A stretch of 64,000 bases of DNA from Erythroxylum novogranatense (taxonomy: Eukaryota > Streptophyta > Magnoliopsida > Malpighiales > Erythroxylaceae). A program made the translations under genes and the position numbers. The notes beneath the pieces are model-generated. The model did not search any database and was not told where the DNA came from. It saw nothing but the letters and a program-made list of their open reading frames with translations. Shown here one piece after another: positions 46,899-58,699 of the stretch. How positions within the stretch are numbered: position 1 is the stretch's first letter; each line of letters starts with the position of its first letter. The stretch spans positions 36,969,402-37,033,401 of the forward strand of contig CM057230.1 in NCBI GenBank assembly GCA_029891385.1. The letters are read 5' to 3'.

Positions 46899-47690
46899 TT
46901 ATATCTTTCAGCCAAAGTGTGAACATAGTTGTTAGCACAACTCGAAGTGAATAGCTTTTTGAGTTCATCAAATTGATTTGTTAATGTTGTCAAAGTATTC
47001 AGTAAATAGACCACAAATATTTTTCTAGCTGATCGAAAATCCTCCATTTCAAACACTTGTACTTTCAAACAACCTTGTAAGTAGTTTTCTATCATTGTGA
47101 GTAGTAGAATTTAACTCAAAATGTAAGTTTCAATATTGATAATCTCGCAAATAACAATTACATTTATAAGTTTCAATCATCTAAAATGACAAAAACTTAA
47201 TGCACATTTTAGTATAGATAATCTAATAAACAACAATTACATTTGTAAGTTTTCAATCATCACAAAAGACAAATTAACGAGTATATGGAACCAAGTTAAT
47301 TTAACATGCCTATCTAACAATTTAGAGAACTTTTGACTAAAACATTGTGTCCTTGCAATAGAGCATTCCTAATGTACATGCAAAGTGCAACCTAAATTTC
47401 ATTCATTGAAAATAGTTAATTTATTATATACACATCTTTCTATAATAAATCATAAGGAAAAATTTTCAAATCTTTACAATTGTACAAAAGACACAAAATT
47501 TACATTGGATGAGGTATGAAATCAACCTTGATAGGACTAAACAAAATCAACTTTTGAAAAGGGTATGTTAATGTATTGACTGTTAATTATGACAGTTAAT
47601 ATATAGTGTTGACATACCCACTCAAATTAATGTTAGTAGGTTTACAAGTATTAATTTTTCAATATGAAACTAATATCGCTGATGTGTCAT
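46899..47690 (+). other. Formin 3' flank
   Basis: No coding frame of note. AATAAA at 47444-47449 is the clearest poly(A) signal but lies 545 bp after the stop, so an earlier weaker site is possible. A direct repeat (AACAATTACATTTRTAAGTTT-like) occurs near 47153 and 47230. Confidence 0.45.
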
Positions 47691-49210
47691 GGATTTGAAG
47701 AAAATAGTAAAAATTTGTAAAGTGGCAGAGATATGTGAGAGGGTAATAATTGGTGATCATAGGCCTCTCGGATGGATTAACAATCAATTTCTATATGCTT
47801 TATACTCTTGAGATAGACATAATTAATTACAATTTGGATGGAACTATTGTTGTCGGCATATAATGGAGTTTTTGTACGTAGCCAAATAATCTTTGAGCAT
47901 GCAACAAATATGCACAATACTCTGCTTCAATAGAAAAATTATAGATAGAGTCTTGCTTCTTGCATTTTTAAGAGAAAAAAATACCACTAAGAAACATATA
48001 CCATTTAATAATAGTTCCCATAGTGTTTAGACAACTAACCCAATTATAATCATTATAGGTAGGCTTGGCAATCAAGTTCGAGTCTGGTTACAATCGACCA
48101 GATCTAATCTAAAGTTAAGGAGTTAGGCACGATTTGACCAACCCTTGGGTCGCGCTCAGGCTTGGACTATCCAATTTTGACTCGATCTAAAGCCCAACAA
48201 TTGTAAGAAAATAATATCGTTTTGCAGAAAATGACATTGTTTTCTATTTTTAATTTAAAAATAAAAATTTGGTCAGACTGAACCTAGTCCGGGTAGAAGT
48301 TGTCAAGCACCCAGCTCATTATCACCCTTAATTATAAGCTTAAATTTAGAGTGTGGAACTAGTAATTGTGAGTGCCAAGAATGTATTAAATAAAGCATCA
48401 AACTATAGATAAATGGAGATGCTATGAGGGTTGTATAAACTTAATTACGACATGGATAGTATAACTATATGGATGAGTAATGGTTAGATTTATGAGGGTG
48501 AGCCTTTGAGCAACTAGTAAAGTTGTTCCTTTCGACCATAAGGTTACAAGTTCAAGTTACAGAAATAACCTCTTCGTAAAAACACAAAAGGAAGGTTGCA
48601 CACATTATGACCATCCTCAGACCCCCATAAAGAGAGGAGCCTTGTACACTAGCTATGTTAACTTTAACTTTTTTAATGGTTAGATTTAAAAGACTATCCA
48701 CTAACTTCCAGTATAAGATAGAATCCTCAAAAAGTTCTCCTTCTTCAGGTTAATATTTCATGTTAATTTCAATAGTAGTGTCAACAAGAATAGTGTCGTT
48801 GAGTCTAGCTAACTGAACAAGATCATCAATATACTTATATGCTAATTTAAGAAAGTATCATGAAGTTCATGATATACCTCCAAATCCCAAAATAAGTAAG
48901 TTTGTCAAGATCTTTCAATTGAAAAGTAGGTCTTAAAAATTTTTAAATTTTAAAAATGGCTTCTATATCAAAAACATATGATAACAATGTCATCCAAATA
49001 AATAAGAAAGATCATGATACCTAAGATGTCCCTTTTTTTAAAAAAATGAGTGATTGAATTAAGCCTTAGAAGGCAATCAAAGTGTACAAGCTAAAGTAAG
49101 CTGGCAAAACAAATGCCTCCATAGGAGGATATCACATTTAACCAATGGCTTAATCAATACAACTAAAGGCCTTTATCCTTTGGTGGAAAAAAATAGATTA
49201 CATATTCCAA
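47691..49210 (-). pseudogene. Ancient copia pol remnant (RT and RNase H), minus
   Basis: Reading minus, 49210-48740 gives decayed RT. It includes a YLDDIVI active-site-like stretch near 48990-49010 and LKIFKTYF...LDKLTYF.., followed by HDTFLN. 48060-47730 gives RNase H pieces: CKKQDS-like, CCMLK..YLA and KHIEIDC..IREA near 47800-47760. Stops and frame changes are many, and conservation is low. An unrelated 300 bp (48061-48360) and a SINE interrupt it. Confidence 0.65.
48493..48673 (+). mobile_element. Au-like tRNA-derived SINE with 15-bp target duplication
   Basis: The body starts GAGGGTGAGCCTTTGAGCAA. Its box A-like region is GCAACTAGTAAAGTTG, and box B appears as GGTTACAAGTTCAAGTTAC. A downstream GGAAGGTTGCACACATTATG and CCTCAGACCCCCATAAAG stretch follows, with a T-rich tail. 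TAATGGTTAGATTTA flanks it on both sides (48478-48492 and 48674-48688). Au SINEs of flowering plants have this layout. Confidence 0.9.
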
Positions 49211-49239
49211 ATATTTTTGAGATAATCTATGTTCTAAAA

Positions 49240-50640
49240 TTTATGTTTGAAGATGTTAATGTGGGTTTTGAGGTTTTGATTGTTGTAGCAAGTTCTACTA
49301 AAGCTTATATCATGGAAAACTTATGTGTTTCTCTCATCTCAAATGGTTATGACTAGATATGAAAGTTTTAAGCAGAAACACCATTTCATTGTGATGATTG
49401 GATAATTAATGGTGGGACGCCAATCTCTTATGACATTCCATTCCTTTGGAGCATTAAAAATGTGACATTTGTGCAACATTGTTCTTGAACTATCTATAAC
49501 AAATTCACATTGAAAAAATAGATGACATGTGACTTTGCCAACTTATCAACTGTTGGCAATTTATCCTTCATTGCTAACCATATCATAGTGCAAGCTCAAG
49601 TTTATTGATGTTTGAACCACATAACTTTGGTTTATGGAAGTCTATTCAAGTTGCCTTAAAGTACCTTCTTACAAGAATGATTAGTGTAATTTCCATTACT
49701 GGTGTGTTTCCATATGATGGTATTAGCCTTATCATTGATATACATTTTGATGATCTCTGATCTTATGGAATTAGGAATAGAATTTTGTCTGAAGATGTCC
49801 TTGCTAGAAAGAGATACAGTAACTATCTTCTTTTACTAAATAAGAGGTCTGAGGGTTATGACAATGCTTAGATTCTCCAAAGGTCCTACTAACAACCAGT
49901 TGTATTACCAAAACCTTGTTGATTTACCATTGTCAATCACGTAGATAAAGTCATATATAAATTTTACTCTCCTCTTCATAATAGCTTTCATTATAGATGA
50001 GGCTAAGGATTTAAGGTTTAAGTTCTGTATACTCTTGTCTTTGATATATATTTCATGAATTCATTTTCATTATAAAGCTGATTTATTAATCAATACTATT
50101 CCTAATCTCTTAGGAGCATTATTGTGTTCATTATTTTGAGAGGAATTATGTTGAGACCATCTTTATCTTTTGGAATGTAAACATCACACCATTTCATTTT
50201 GGCTCTCATAGAGGTTTCTTTACTGCCTGACCAAAGGAACATGTGGAATATCTTATTAATGGTTTTAATGAAAGCAGCAAAGAATGCAACATGGGCAACC
50301 TAGTAGTTATTAATAAAGTACAAAATAGAATCAATAAGTTAAGCTCAACCTACAGTGGAAAGATTCTTAATGCCCCAAGAGGAAATTTCATTGTTAATCT
50401 TGTTAATAAAAATTTTATAATCTCTTATTGTTAACTTGGATGTTATCACTAGAATACCAAGATAAAGCATGGGAAGAAGATGGAGATTAAAACCAGTGAT
50501 AGTCTTCAAATTTTGTTCTTGGCTCATAGCAGTCCTTGAGAGAAAGAAACCACTTAACTAGACCAAAAATTTTATTAAACATCTTAACATCCGCAATACA
50601 ACTTGGAACACTCCTAAGTATGATACACAATAACCTAACA
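49240..50640 (-). pseudogene. L1-type LINE remnant (end of RT and zf-RVT region)
   Basis: On minus, 50600-50345 reads FFLSRTAMSQEQNLKTITGF and LLPMLYLGILVITSKL, then INNEISSWGIKNLSTVG. 50300-50100 reads KIFHMFLWSGSKETSMRAKM, then KWCDVYIPKDKDGLNIIPLK. This is the tail of a plant LINE reverse transcriptase, where LP.RYLG.PL and AKVAW..VC.PK..GGLGI are the family landmarks. 50040-49960 gives FIYVIDNGKSTRFWYNWL. 49640-49560 gives GLAMKDKLPTVDKLAK, the zinc-binding RVT region. Endonuclease and the front of RT are missing, and many stops are present. Confidence 0.82.
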
Positions 50641-51180
50641 ATGTATTTCAACTCAGAATTATCTCACTTCTTCAATTTGATAACTTAAAATGGCTCACTC
50701 ATATAAATATAAGATAATGATGCTCAAATGCCTAATAAACGCTTTGAAATATGTGTATAAGACATCCAAAAAAAATTTAATGTCAAAACCAATGAGAAAA
50801 CACTTATTTATAGGGTTTTAAGACCCCCTATAAGCCGTTGGAGCTAAAAATTAATCATAGTAACATCTAATTCAGAGCACTGGTCATCTAGTATAATACA
50901 TTGGTCGACCAATGTTTATTAAAAGCATTAGAGTCACTATTTGTTGATACACTAGCCTAATAATACGCATATTGGTTGACCAATACATAAACTAATATTA
51001 CAACAGACTCTCGATACATCAAATTTAATAACTCTAACCTATATCGGTGGGTCATCAACTTATATAGCTTAATTATCCCTCCCAAAAACATGAATTTAAC
51101 ACCTAAAAATCCCCAAACTATAATGCATTTTTTAATTAAACACTTTCCATAATGTTTCCTAAAGTGAAGATCAAGAGGCT
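50641..51180 (-). mobile_element. Copia-like LTR or leader fragment with GGTCGACC palindromes
   Basis: On minus the order is LTR-like: palindromic words, then CCAACGGCTTATAGGGG and a CCCTATAAATAAG TATA-like stretch near 50815, as in many plant copia LTRs. CATTGGTCGACCAATG (50899-50914) is a perfect 16-bp palindrome, and TATTGGTTGACCAATA (50970-50985) is a near copy. No partner LTR found. Confidence 0.45.
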
Positions 51181-52439
51181 TTTATATTAAAACTAAAAGC
51201 TTTAATGCCTCTTGATGAATGAAAAGACTCAAGCAATAAACTGAAATGAAATGTTTATGCATGGTAAGCCTTTTAGATTATCAAATTAGCAAATTACAAT
51301 TAATAATATAAAATTTAAAAATATCTTGATGGGCCTTAATCTTCTTTTATTCTTAGTTTGATCTTCATTTCATCAATTACAAACTTCAAATTCTGTTTAT
51401 CAATTTCATAAACTATTTTCTTGAATTTATGGCTTCATTTTGTTCTTATATTGCTTTTCATTAAAGTAATAAATTAATTAGTAGTAATTATGTTTTGTTA
51501 TCATGAAAACATCAGTTAGAACCTCCATTGGATTAAGAAAACTAAACCTTGAAAATGCATATTGAGTGTAAGGACAAGTAAGTTCCTCATATTCATAAAC
51601 ATTCATAAAAAGATAAAAGTTAATCCATAAAAAAAAAGATGATATTGTATATGAAAACACCTAAAAACCTAAAAAGAGGATAAAGTTTAAGCTTATCAAG
51701 GTTGTTTTTAAGATCTATTGATCAATACTTGTCATTTTTTAAAATACTTTGAAAGACTAAAGAGCTTATATGAATCTAATAATGCTAAAAGGTATTCAAA
51801 CAATTAAAGAACTATTTCAAGACTTCACTATTACTATCAACCTTGCACGGAAACATTAATACCTCTATATAGCTATTTTGATTGTATCCCTTAATTTTGT
51901 TCTAATAAGGAAAGAAGATAATACTCAAATGTTAAGAGAACAAGATATTAGAACGTTCAGAGCTAAATTATTTAAGGCTAAGAAAGTAACATACATGTTA
52001 TTTACTAATGCAAGGAAGCATTGTTATTTTAGATAAAGATGGCTAATTAACTTCAAATAATGCTCATAAACATCATGTTGAAGTTTTGGATTTTAGTAAA
52101 TAAACTTAATGACACCTATACATGACAAGCTAACAAATTATAAGAAAACTTCATATAGATAAAAGAGAACATACAGATAAACATCAAGGAGATACATGGG
52201 CGACAAAACCATAAGACTAATCATGTATCAAATAAGAGTCAACAATAGTGTAATCCATCAATGATTTTTTAGAAGGAATAGATAAATCTAATAATAACAT
52301 AAGTCAACCTGCTGCTATAAAAGAAGATGAAGGAGAATGTACATATCCATTTGAAAAACTTATAAAAGTGAAAAATATTAGATAAAAATAAGCAAAACAA
52401 TCATAGCTAAGGCTTCTAAACATTCAGTCATTAATGGGA
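51181..52439. other. AT-rich sequence, no feature recognised
   Basis: Only short open frames, none with a domain. By position it should hold upstream pol of the integrase remnant at 52440, but no RT or RNase H motif was found. Confidence 0.4.
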
Positions 52440-53400
52440 AATTGTTCAAAAGATCCTTTATCTTGTTGTATCTAAGATGCATTCCTAAAGTTCAAATAAA
52501 TGTCTTATTCAATGATTTACAGAGGAGTATGGGAAGCTTATTAAAAAGGTTCATCTTTAGCATATAAGATCATAAGGTGGGATCCTTTTAGCTTATAATT
52601 TTTAGGATGCTCAAAAGTTAAGGACAAAATGCAAATAAGTGCTAAAGGTAGACAAATATGCATCATTCACTTATCATTGACAATATTGCAATGTCAAACA
52701 TCATCATTTTCACTTAATAAAGAATGGGTATCCTTAAGCCACTTTCTCTCACAATAAGAAAGAAAAATTTCTCCTTGTTATGAATGATTATTTTACAAGG
52801 TTTATGAACATAGAAACCCTAGTTAATAAAACAAAGAAGGAATTTGAAGGTTTATTAAAGAAAAAATTATAAGTAGGTACAAAGTTATACTAATAATAAT
52901 TAAAAATAATATAATCCAGTTTGATAGCAAGCCTTCAAGGATTTTATAAAGATTTAGAAATTAAGGACCATTTGAATTCATTATATACCTACAAGCTAAT
53001 GGGTTAGGTATGGTCATAAATCAAATTGTATTATAAGTCTGAAGTCCAAAGTTGAGGATGCTAAGGGCACCTGGACCAAAGAGATCTATAACATATTATT
53101 GGTATACCGAACAATTCCAAGGATGCTAAGGGATGTTGAAACATAACAATGAAGAGTACCAATAAAGAATCAGAAAATTAAATACTATAAGCTGAGATAT
53201 CAGAATTCCCTAAGTGGAAACTTAGTCTTATGAAAATTAAAATTACTAAAATGGAGTTCTTAAGGGAAACTATCTCCAAATTGGTTAGGACTATACCATA
53301 TAAAAGATCTTTTTGACCTAGAAGTTATAATCTTAAGAGGATTGATGGTTTGAAGCTACCTTATATCTAGAGTGAAACTTATCTAAGGAAGTATTACCAA
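52440..53400 (+). pseudogene. Tat/Ogre- or Athila-type gypsy integrase remnant
   Basis: Reading plus across stops, an HHCC region lies at about 52460-52650 (YLRCIPK...NDLQRSMGSLL). The core is at about 52775-52990 (DYFTRFMNIETLVNKTKKEF, IQFDSK, then LQANG for the usual PQANGQ). At about 53045-53140 is TWTKEIYNILLVYRTIPR, and at about 53230-53400 the GPY-like tail (NLVLMKIKITKMEF, SYNLKRIDGLKLP, LRKYYQ). The order is exactly that of gypsy integrase. Heavily mutated; flanking LTRs not identified. Confidence 0.8.
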
Positions 53401-53469
53401 TAGAATAAGTTTCATTCATAGGAATAATAGATAATTATTAACGAAATACTTCTCATTTTTATTAAAGTA

Positions 53470-53935
53470 AAATTCAAGCATTAAAAAATAAAGATTTATA
53501 GGCCTAAATTTCTTAAGTGTAGGAGAAATCCTTTCAGTTCTTAAGCTTAAGAACAAAATGTAAGCCTAAAGGCCTCAAATCTAAGAAAATTTCTTTAAGT
53601 TATTTAAAATAAAAGAAAAACATACAAGCCTAAATTCCTTAGATCTAGAAGAAATCCTTTTGACTCTCAAACTTGAGAAATATTTGCAAGCTTAACTGCC
53701 TCAGAAATAGAAGTCATTTTAACTCTTTAACGTAAAAGCAAAACTTATAAGTCTAAGAGCCTCTTATCCAAAAGAAGGTTTTTTATCTTCCTGATGTAAA
53801 AGAAAAATCTAAATGTCTAAATGTCTCATATCCAAGAGAAGTCCTTTTAACTCCCTAACATAAAAGAAAAATCTATATACTTACAAGCCTCAAGTCTAGG
53901 AGAAATCCTTGTAACCCCTAAGCATAAAATTAAAA
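53470..53935 (+). repeat. Minisatellite, seven units of about 61-71 bp
   Basis: A degenerate unit AAGCCTAAATNCCTCAAATC, then TAGGAGAAATCCTTTTAACTC and CTTAANNTAAAAGAAAAA, recurs with anchors near 53497, 53562, 53626, 53688, 53749, 53812 and 53883. Divergence is high (roughly a quarter of positions differ by eye). It follows directly after the integrase remnant and may be its 3' non-coding part; Tat/Ogre elements often carry such arrays before the LTR. Confidence 0.8.
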
Positions 53936-54189
53936 CTAGTATGCCTAGAGGTATTTGGTCCTTTAGAAACCTCATTACTAACTTGACATAAAAAATAATC
54001 CTCATCCTTTTTAAGTTTGGCCTAAGACTTTGAAATTTTGTCAAGATAAAGGATGTAATCTCCTTAAATGTATCTAGTTTAATTTAATTCAGCTAATAAA
54101 TAAAAATGATATTTGAAACATTTAATAAATTAAAAGCTTCATTAAAAGTTAAAAAAGGGATAAACATGCCCAATCATTTATAAACATAA

Positions 54190-55183
54190 ACCTTGTTGAG
54201 CAAGTTTTGCCTTTAATAAAACTTTCAATATCAACAATTATACAGATCGTAAACTTGTAGTATTGAAGGTGTCGATCCCATGAGGAAATAGTTAAAACCA
54301 AGTGAACCTAAATCTCTCTAACGTAGTGAAATATGAATTGAATGAAAATAAATAACAAAAATTAAAGCAAAAAAATAAAATTAAGCAATTAATCAAATAA
54401 CAATTCAGTTGCTACAATTAATTAAGAATGATCAAAGATGAATGCATAAGATGTATTCTTTTGTTAATTTGTTTCCCTAATGATTACGGATTCAATTGTA
54501 TATCAATTCTAGATTTTTGAAAGGTTTGATTACTTTCTTTCTTAAAACCTAACCAATTAACCCTAACTGGATCTGAAAATTCCAGAATTGCAATCTCTTA
54601 ATTCGTAACTCTTTCTTTAGTGTTTTCAATTAATTCTAAAGATATCTATCGAATAATCAATTTCTCACATAAAATCTCTCTTCAAATGATAATTGATTTG
54701 TTAATTATGTGACATACTAATTCACCAACTCTTGTTGCATAAACTAATAAGATAAATTTTGACTCACTCTTTTGATTTATTGCCAAAGTATACGCATGCA
54801 CCATTAACACAACATAGAAATTGTATTGAATCAATAAATATTAAAGTCACAAATTAACTTAAGAAAAAAAACCCTAATCGGGAAATTTAGAACATTATAA
54901 ATATAAATAACATCTTATAATCTAGTTTACAAATCAAGTTTAATGAAAACTACAAAAGGAAATAAAGAAAAACTTGATTTGGAACTTGATCTAGAAATCT
55001 GGAAATCACTATCATTCTTTTTGATCTTCCTTGTTTGATCCAATTTTGCAAGATGCTAGCTAGCTTCTTTTTTTGTTTTATGTTCCTAAATAGTTTGAGG
55101 ATCTTGGGAGTGTAACTAGGGTTTTCCCCCTTCAATTGTTTCCAAAATTGCCCCTAAAACTTAAAACAGATGACAATTCTCGT
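54190..55183 (-). mobile_element. Athila-like LTR fragment, minus
   Basis: GGTGTCGATCCCATGAGGAA at 54269-54288 and AAACTTGTAGTATTGAAG near 54250 are the reverse of the Athila-type R/U5 phrase also present at 8760-8790. The rest is AT-rich. It is cut at 55183 by Gypsy-2, which probably inserted into it. Confidence 0.55.
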
Positions 55184-55846
55184 TGTTGGGCCCCAAATTT
55201 TCTTTATTGATGTTATTAAGCATGAATTATGTTGATTGTATGATTTATTGCATAGTTTGTTTTATTGGAAGTGTTAGTGAAAATTTAAGATTAATTTGAG
55301 ATTAGTATGGAATAAGTGACAATGAAAGAGTAAAAATTTATGAGGGCATTTTTGGAAGATCACTTAAGTTGGAGAGGTTAAGGCTTTACAAGGAGGGACA
55401 TTATGGTCCTTATGTTTCCTTTTAGGCTTAAGGAAAAAGAGTTAGAAAGAAAAAAGAAAGAAGGAAAGTGAAGGGAGAAAGAAGAGAGTGTCGTTGGTGG
55501 CTTAAGGGAGAAGAAGAGAAAATAGGGTTTTGCCATTCTTGAGGATTTCGAAGGAACTCAAGCATCATCAAGTAAGTTTAGCTCTTTTCCTTCTTGTTTG
55601 GGTTGGATGAAACCCTAATATAGCTTAGCATGTGTAGGAAAATGGTGGTTGAGTGGTTTATGAAAAATGGTTAAATCTCTTAGGGTTGATGATCATGTTG
55701 TGTTTGTTTATGATTTTGGGTTAGAATGAGCTTAGAAATGAAGTTTAAGGCATGATTTAGGGTTTAGATGTGTTGTAATTGAAGGATGAGAGATTTAGGG
55801 TTGAAGAAAGTGAGAAAAACAAGTTACGGGAGATTTCTGGGCTCGT

Positions 55847-55905
55847 TCGCCGAGGCGCGCTTCAGTTTTCTCGCCGTGGCGAGCTTCTTTTCGCCCCGGC
55901 GAGCG
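55847..55905. repeat. Palindrome array 1 of Gypsy-2 LTR (CTCGCCGTGGCGAG type)
   Basis: Words at 55847 (TCGCCGAGGCG), 55870-55883 (CTCGCCGTGGCGAG) and 55891 (TCGCCCCGGCGAG), spacing 24 and 20 bp. The shared LTR motif starts 26 bp downstream. Confidence 0.88.
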
Positions 55906-57157
55906 GCCAATTTCCTGCAGCAAAATGCTTTGGTATTTTAGGTATAACTTTTGATGTAGATGTCCAAATGAGGTGATTTTTGAGGTTTTGTAAACTAGAG
56001 ATATAGGGCTACAAGTTTTGTGAAGAAATAAAGTTCTGAATCAGTCTTTAAGAATGTCAAATTTTGGATGGAAGTTAAGGATAGAATTTTTGTTTCAGCT
56101 TTAGTTATAGTTTGATTTGTTAAAGTATGACCTTCCGATTTCTGCACCAAATTGATTGGAATTTTGGTTATTTGGTTAAGGAAACCAAATGAGGCAAGAA
56201 GAGCAAGAGGAACAAGAGGAGAGGCATTCCTAAACAAGTTTATAAGCAAGGAACGCAAGGTGGGTACATGTTTATAATAGAGTAAATAAGTCACTCATTG
56301 TTTTGTTCAAATCAAGAAAGATTTAATGCTTTAAATTGCATCATCAATGTTGCCTTATATGCTAATGTGAATTGATTATATGTTTTTCATATGATTTGCA
56401 TTCATGATTAATAAAAAGGTTTCAAAAAGGGTTATCTCTTTCCAAGAATATATGCTCATGAAATCATGTTTTCCAAAATGTATGAAAAGTAAGTTTACAA
56501 ACAAGTGTCAGTTTGGCCATCAAGTTTACAAGACTTTGAATCATGCATGTTATGTGGGTTTTTGGTATGTCCCTCAAGAACCGTCACGTGCACGTTGACT
56601 CATGAAAAAACTTCGCCTGCCTGCCCGCTAGTGGCACGGAGCTCCCCACAAGGACTCCCTCAAGAAACTACGACTACACAGGACCATTTTGATGGAAATG
56701 TGTAGTGCGTCATGAACCCGGACTAACCTAAACCATTATGCTATGCTTATGTGTTTATGATTTGTTATCATGTTTCATGCATTCATATTTTGAATTCTAC
56801 TCATGAATAGTTATAAATCAAGCATTTCGAGTTGATGACTCTCACATGCTCAATTACTATGATTTCAAAGTGTACCAAGGCAATGAGTTATCTTTTAAAT
56901 AATTTTGCTTATTTCTGTATTATAAATGTGCTCCCATGAGCTTTATAGCTCACCCCCTTTACCCTCCCCATTCAGGTGAAGAGCAAGAGACCGAGTAAGT
57001 CAAGAGTTATGGCATCACTCCAAGTTGTCATATTTAAGTATTTGCAAGTTATACATTTGGAAGTTTGATGAGTGTATGTAGTAAGTTTTGGGATGGGTTG
57101 ATTTAATAAAAATGAGAAAAGTTTCAGGTTTATTCATGGTGGGCCGAAGGCATGCGG

Positions 57158-57262
57158 TCGTCGCGACGAGGCTGTCTGCTCGCCGCGGCAAAGCCGCATA
57201 AAGGGCTCACCGCGACGAGAACCCTTTCGCTCGCCGTGGCGAGACATCTCACACCGCGGCGA
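57158..57262. repeat. Palindrome array 2 of Gypsy-2 LTR
   Basis: Words at 57159 (CGTCGCGACG), 57180 (TCGCCGCGGCA), 57206 (CTCACCGCGACGAG), 57230 (CTCGCCGTGGCGAG) and 57251 (ACACCGCGGCGAC); spacing about 21-26 bp. It lies 116 bp before the LTR end, so it is probably transcribed into the RNA leader. Confidence 0.88.
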
Positions 57263-57383
57263 CTCCCCTTGTGCTTCCGAGGGAATTTCTTTTTTTCTTT
57301 TCATTTATATGTTTCACCGCACACATCATGCACCACGCTTTAATGTCCGATGTTGGGCTCCGAAAACGGCGTCCAACATATTG

Positions 57384-57396
57384 TGGTATCAGAGCG
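57384..57396 (+). other. Gypsy-2 primer-binding site
   Basis: TGGTATCAGAGCG five bases after the LTR end, matching initiator tRNA-Met over the first 12 bases. Confidence 0.92.
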
Positions 57397-57541
57397 CCTA
57401 GGTTTAGGTCCAGGGTTGCATGGGATTGCTTTCAAGGAATAACTTGCATTGTTTTACATGATTTGAATTGTTTTTACATGCTTTGAAAATTTGTTTTGTT
57501 TGAACTAAAGTTTTCAATGGTTTTATATTGAAGGAGTGAAA

Positions 57542-58699
57542 ATGCCACCTCGAAAGAGAACTCGAGGAGCTATGACTCGGTCTCATTCTCGCCAAGGGAG
57601 CACGGATGAATCCCATGTTCCTCAGGATGCTGGGACACATTTTGCTCCAATTTCTGAGGCACCTAGTTTGCAACAAGAAGTGCCTCCACCGCCTCCTCCT
57701 ATGCCTCAAATGAATCCCATGGATCCGAGTTTCTTTCAAGCTTTTGCTCAGGTTTTCACGTATGCCATGGGTCAAAGATCTCAGATTTCGATGCCAGCTC
57801 CAGTAGACAGGAGTGGGCAGTTTGACAAGCTCCGTAAGTTTGGGGCTGTGGATTTCAATGGGACGACAAATCCAGAAGAAGCTGAAGCCTGGTTGAAGAG
57901 GACCGAGAGGGTTCTAGTTCAGATGAAATGCACAGATGAGGAGAAGTTAGAGTATGCGGTCAGTTTGTTGCAGGGAGACGCACTGCATTGGTGAGAATCA
58001 GTGCCTCACAGTTAAGTTGTGCCACCGGTACTGACATGGAGGGACTTTGTGGAAGTGTTCAGAAAGAAGTATCTCTCCAGAGTGTATGTATAAGAGAAGG
58101 CCAGGGAGTTTCTGAACCTCACACAGAGGGATATGAGTGTGAGCTAGTATGAGCTGAAGTTCACACAGCTTTCTTGTTATGCAGCCAACATTGTGGCGTC
58201 AGAGGAAGACCAATGTCGTAAGTTTGAAGGAGGTCTTCACTTGGGGATCAAGGAGAAAGTCTTAATCCACAATTTCTGTGACTACCAGCAATTGGTGGAT
58301 GCTGCACTCTAGGCCGAAAAACTGGAGAACATAAGAAATGAAGTAAGCAGGAAAAGGAGGAACAGGGACCAGTCTTTTAGGAAGGGAACAAGTGCACCGA
58401 TGCCTGAGAGGAGCACATGGAGTTTTCGCACCCAGAGTGAAGTGGGTAGCAGTGGCTCTACCAGGAACAAGCAGATAAAGGCAGTATCAGGGCAAGTCTC
58501 TAATGTGGGAGGCACTGGAAGGGGCAAGTTTACCTTCACCAATCTCCTATGTGACCATTGTGGGAAACATCATCAAGGAGAGTGCCTTAAGTTACTTGGA
58601 GTCTGTTTTAGATGTGGAGAGAAGGGGCATATGGTCAAGGATTGTCCACAGGTACCGAGACAGGAGGGGTCACAGTTTCAAGCCCGAGGCGAAGCGTAA
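57542..58699 (+). pseudogene. gag: Gypsy-2 gag with CCHC knuckle, five in-frame stops
   Basis: ATG 57542 (MPPRKRTRGAMTRSHSRQGS) begins a single frame running to 58699. It has a proline-rich part (PPPPPPMPQMNPMDP) and the Gag domain (QFDKLRKFGAVDFNGTTNPE, AWLKRTERVLVQMKC, LLQGDALHW). A basic stretch and zinc knuckle CFRCGEKGHMVKDC at about 58605-58646 follow, and before them CDHCGKHHQGEC. In-frame stops: TGA 57992, TAA 58013, TAA 58091, TAG 58145 and TAG 58310. No frameshift occurs until about 58695, where the protease continues in another frame. Confidence 0.9.

Larger units (their letters stand above)
55184..57378 (+). repeat. Gypsy-2 5' LTR (2195 bp)
   Basis: TGTTGGGCCCCAAATTTTC at the start, GGCGTCCAACA at the end. 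It holds the shared LTR motif at 55931-55985 and two palindrome arrays. The GTTGGGCTCCGAAAACGGC stretch before the end mirrors the start. Confidence 0.92.
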
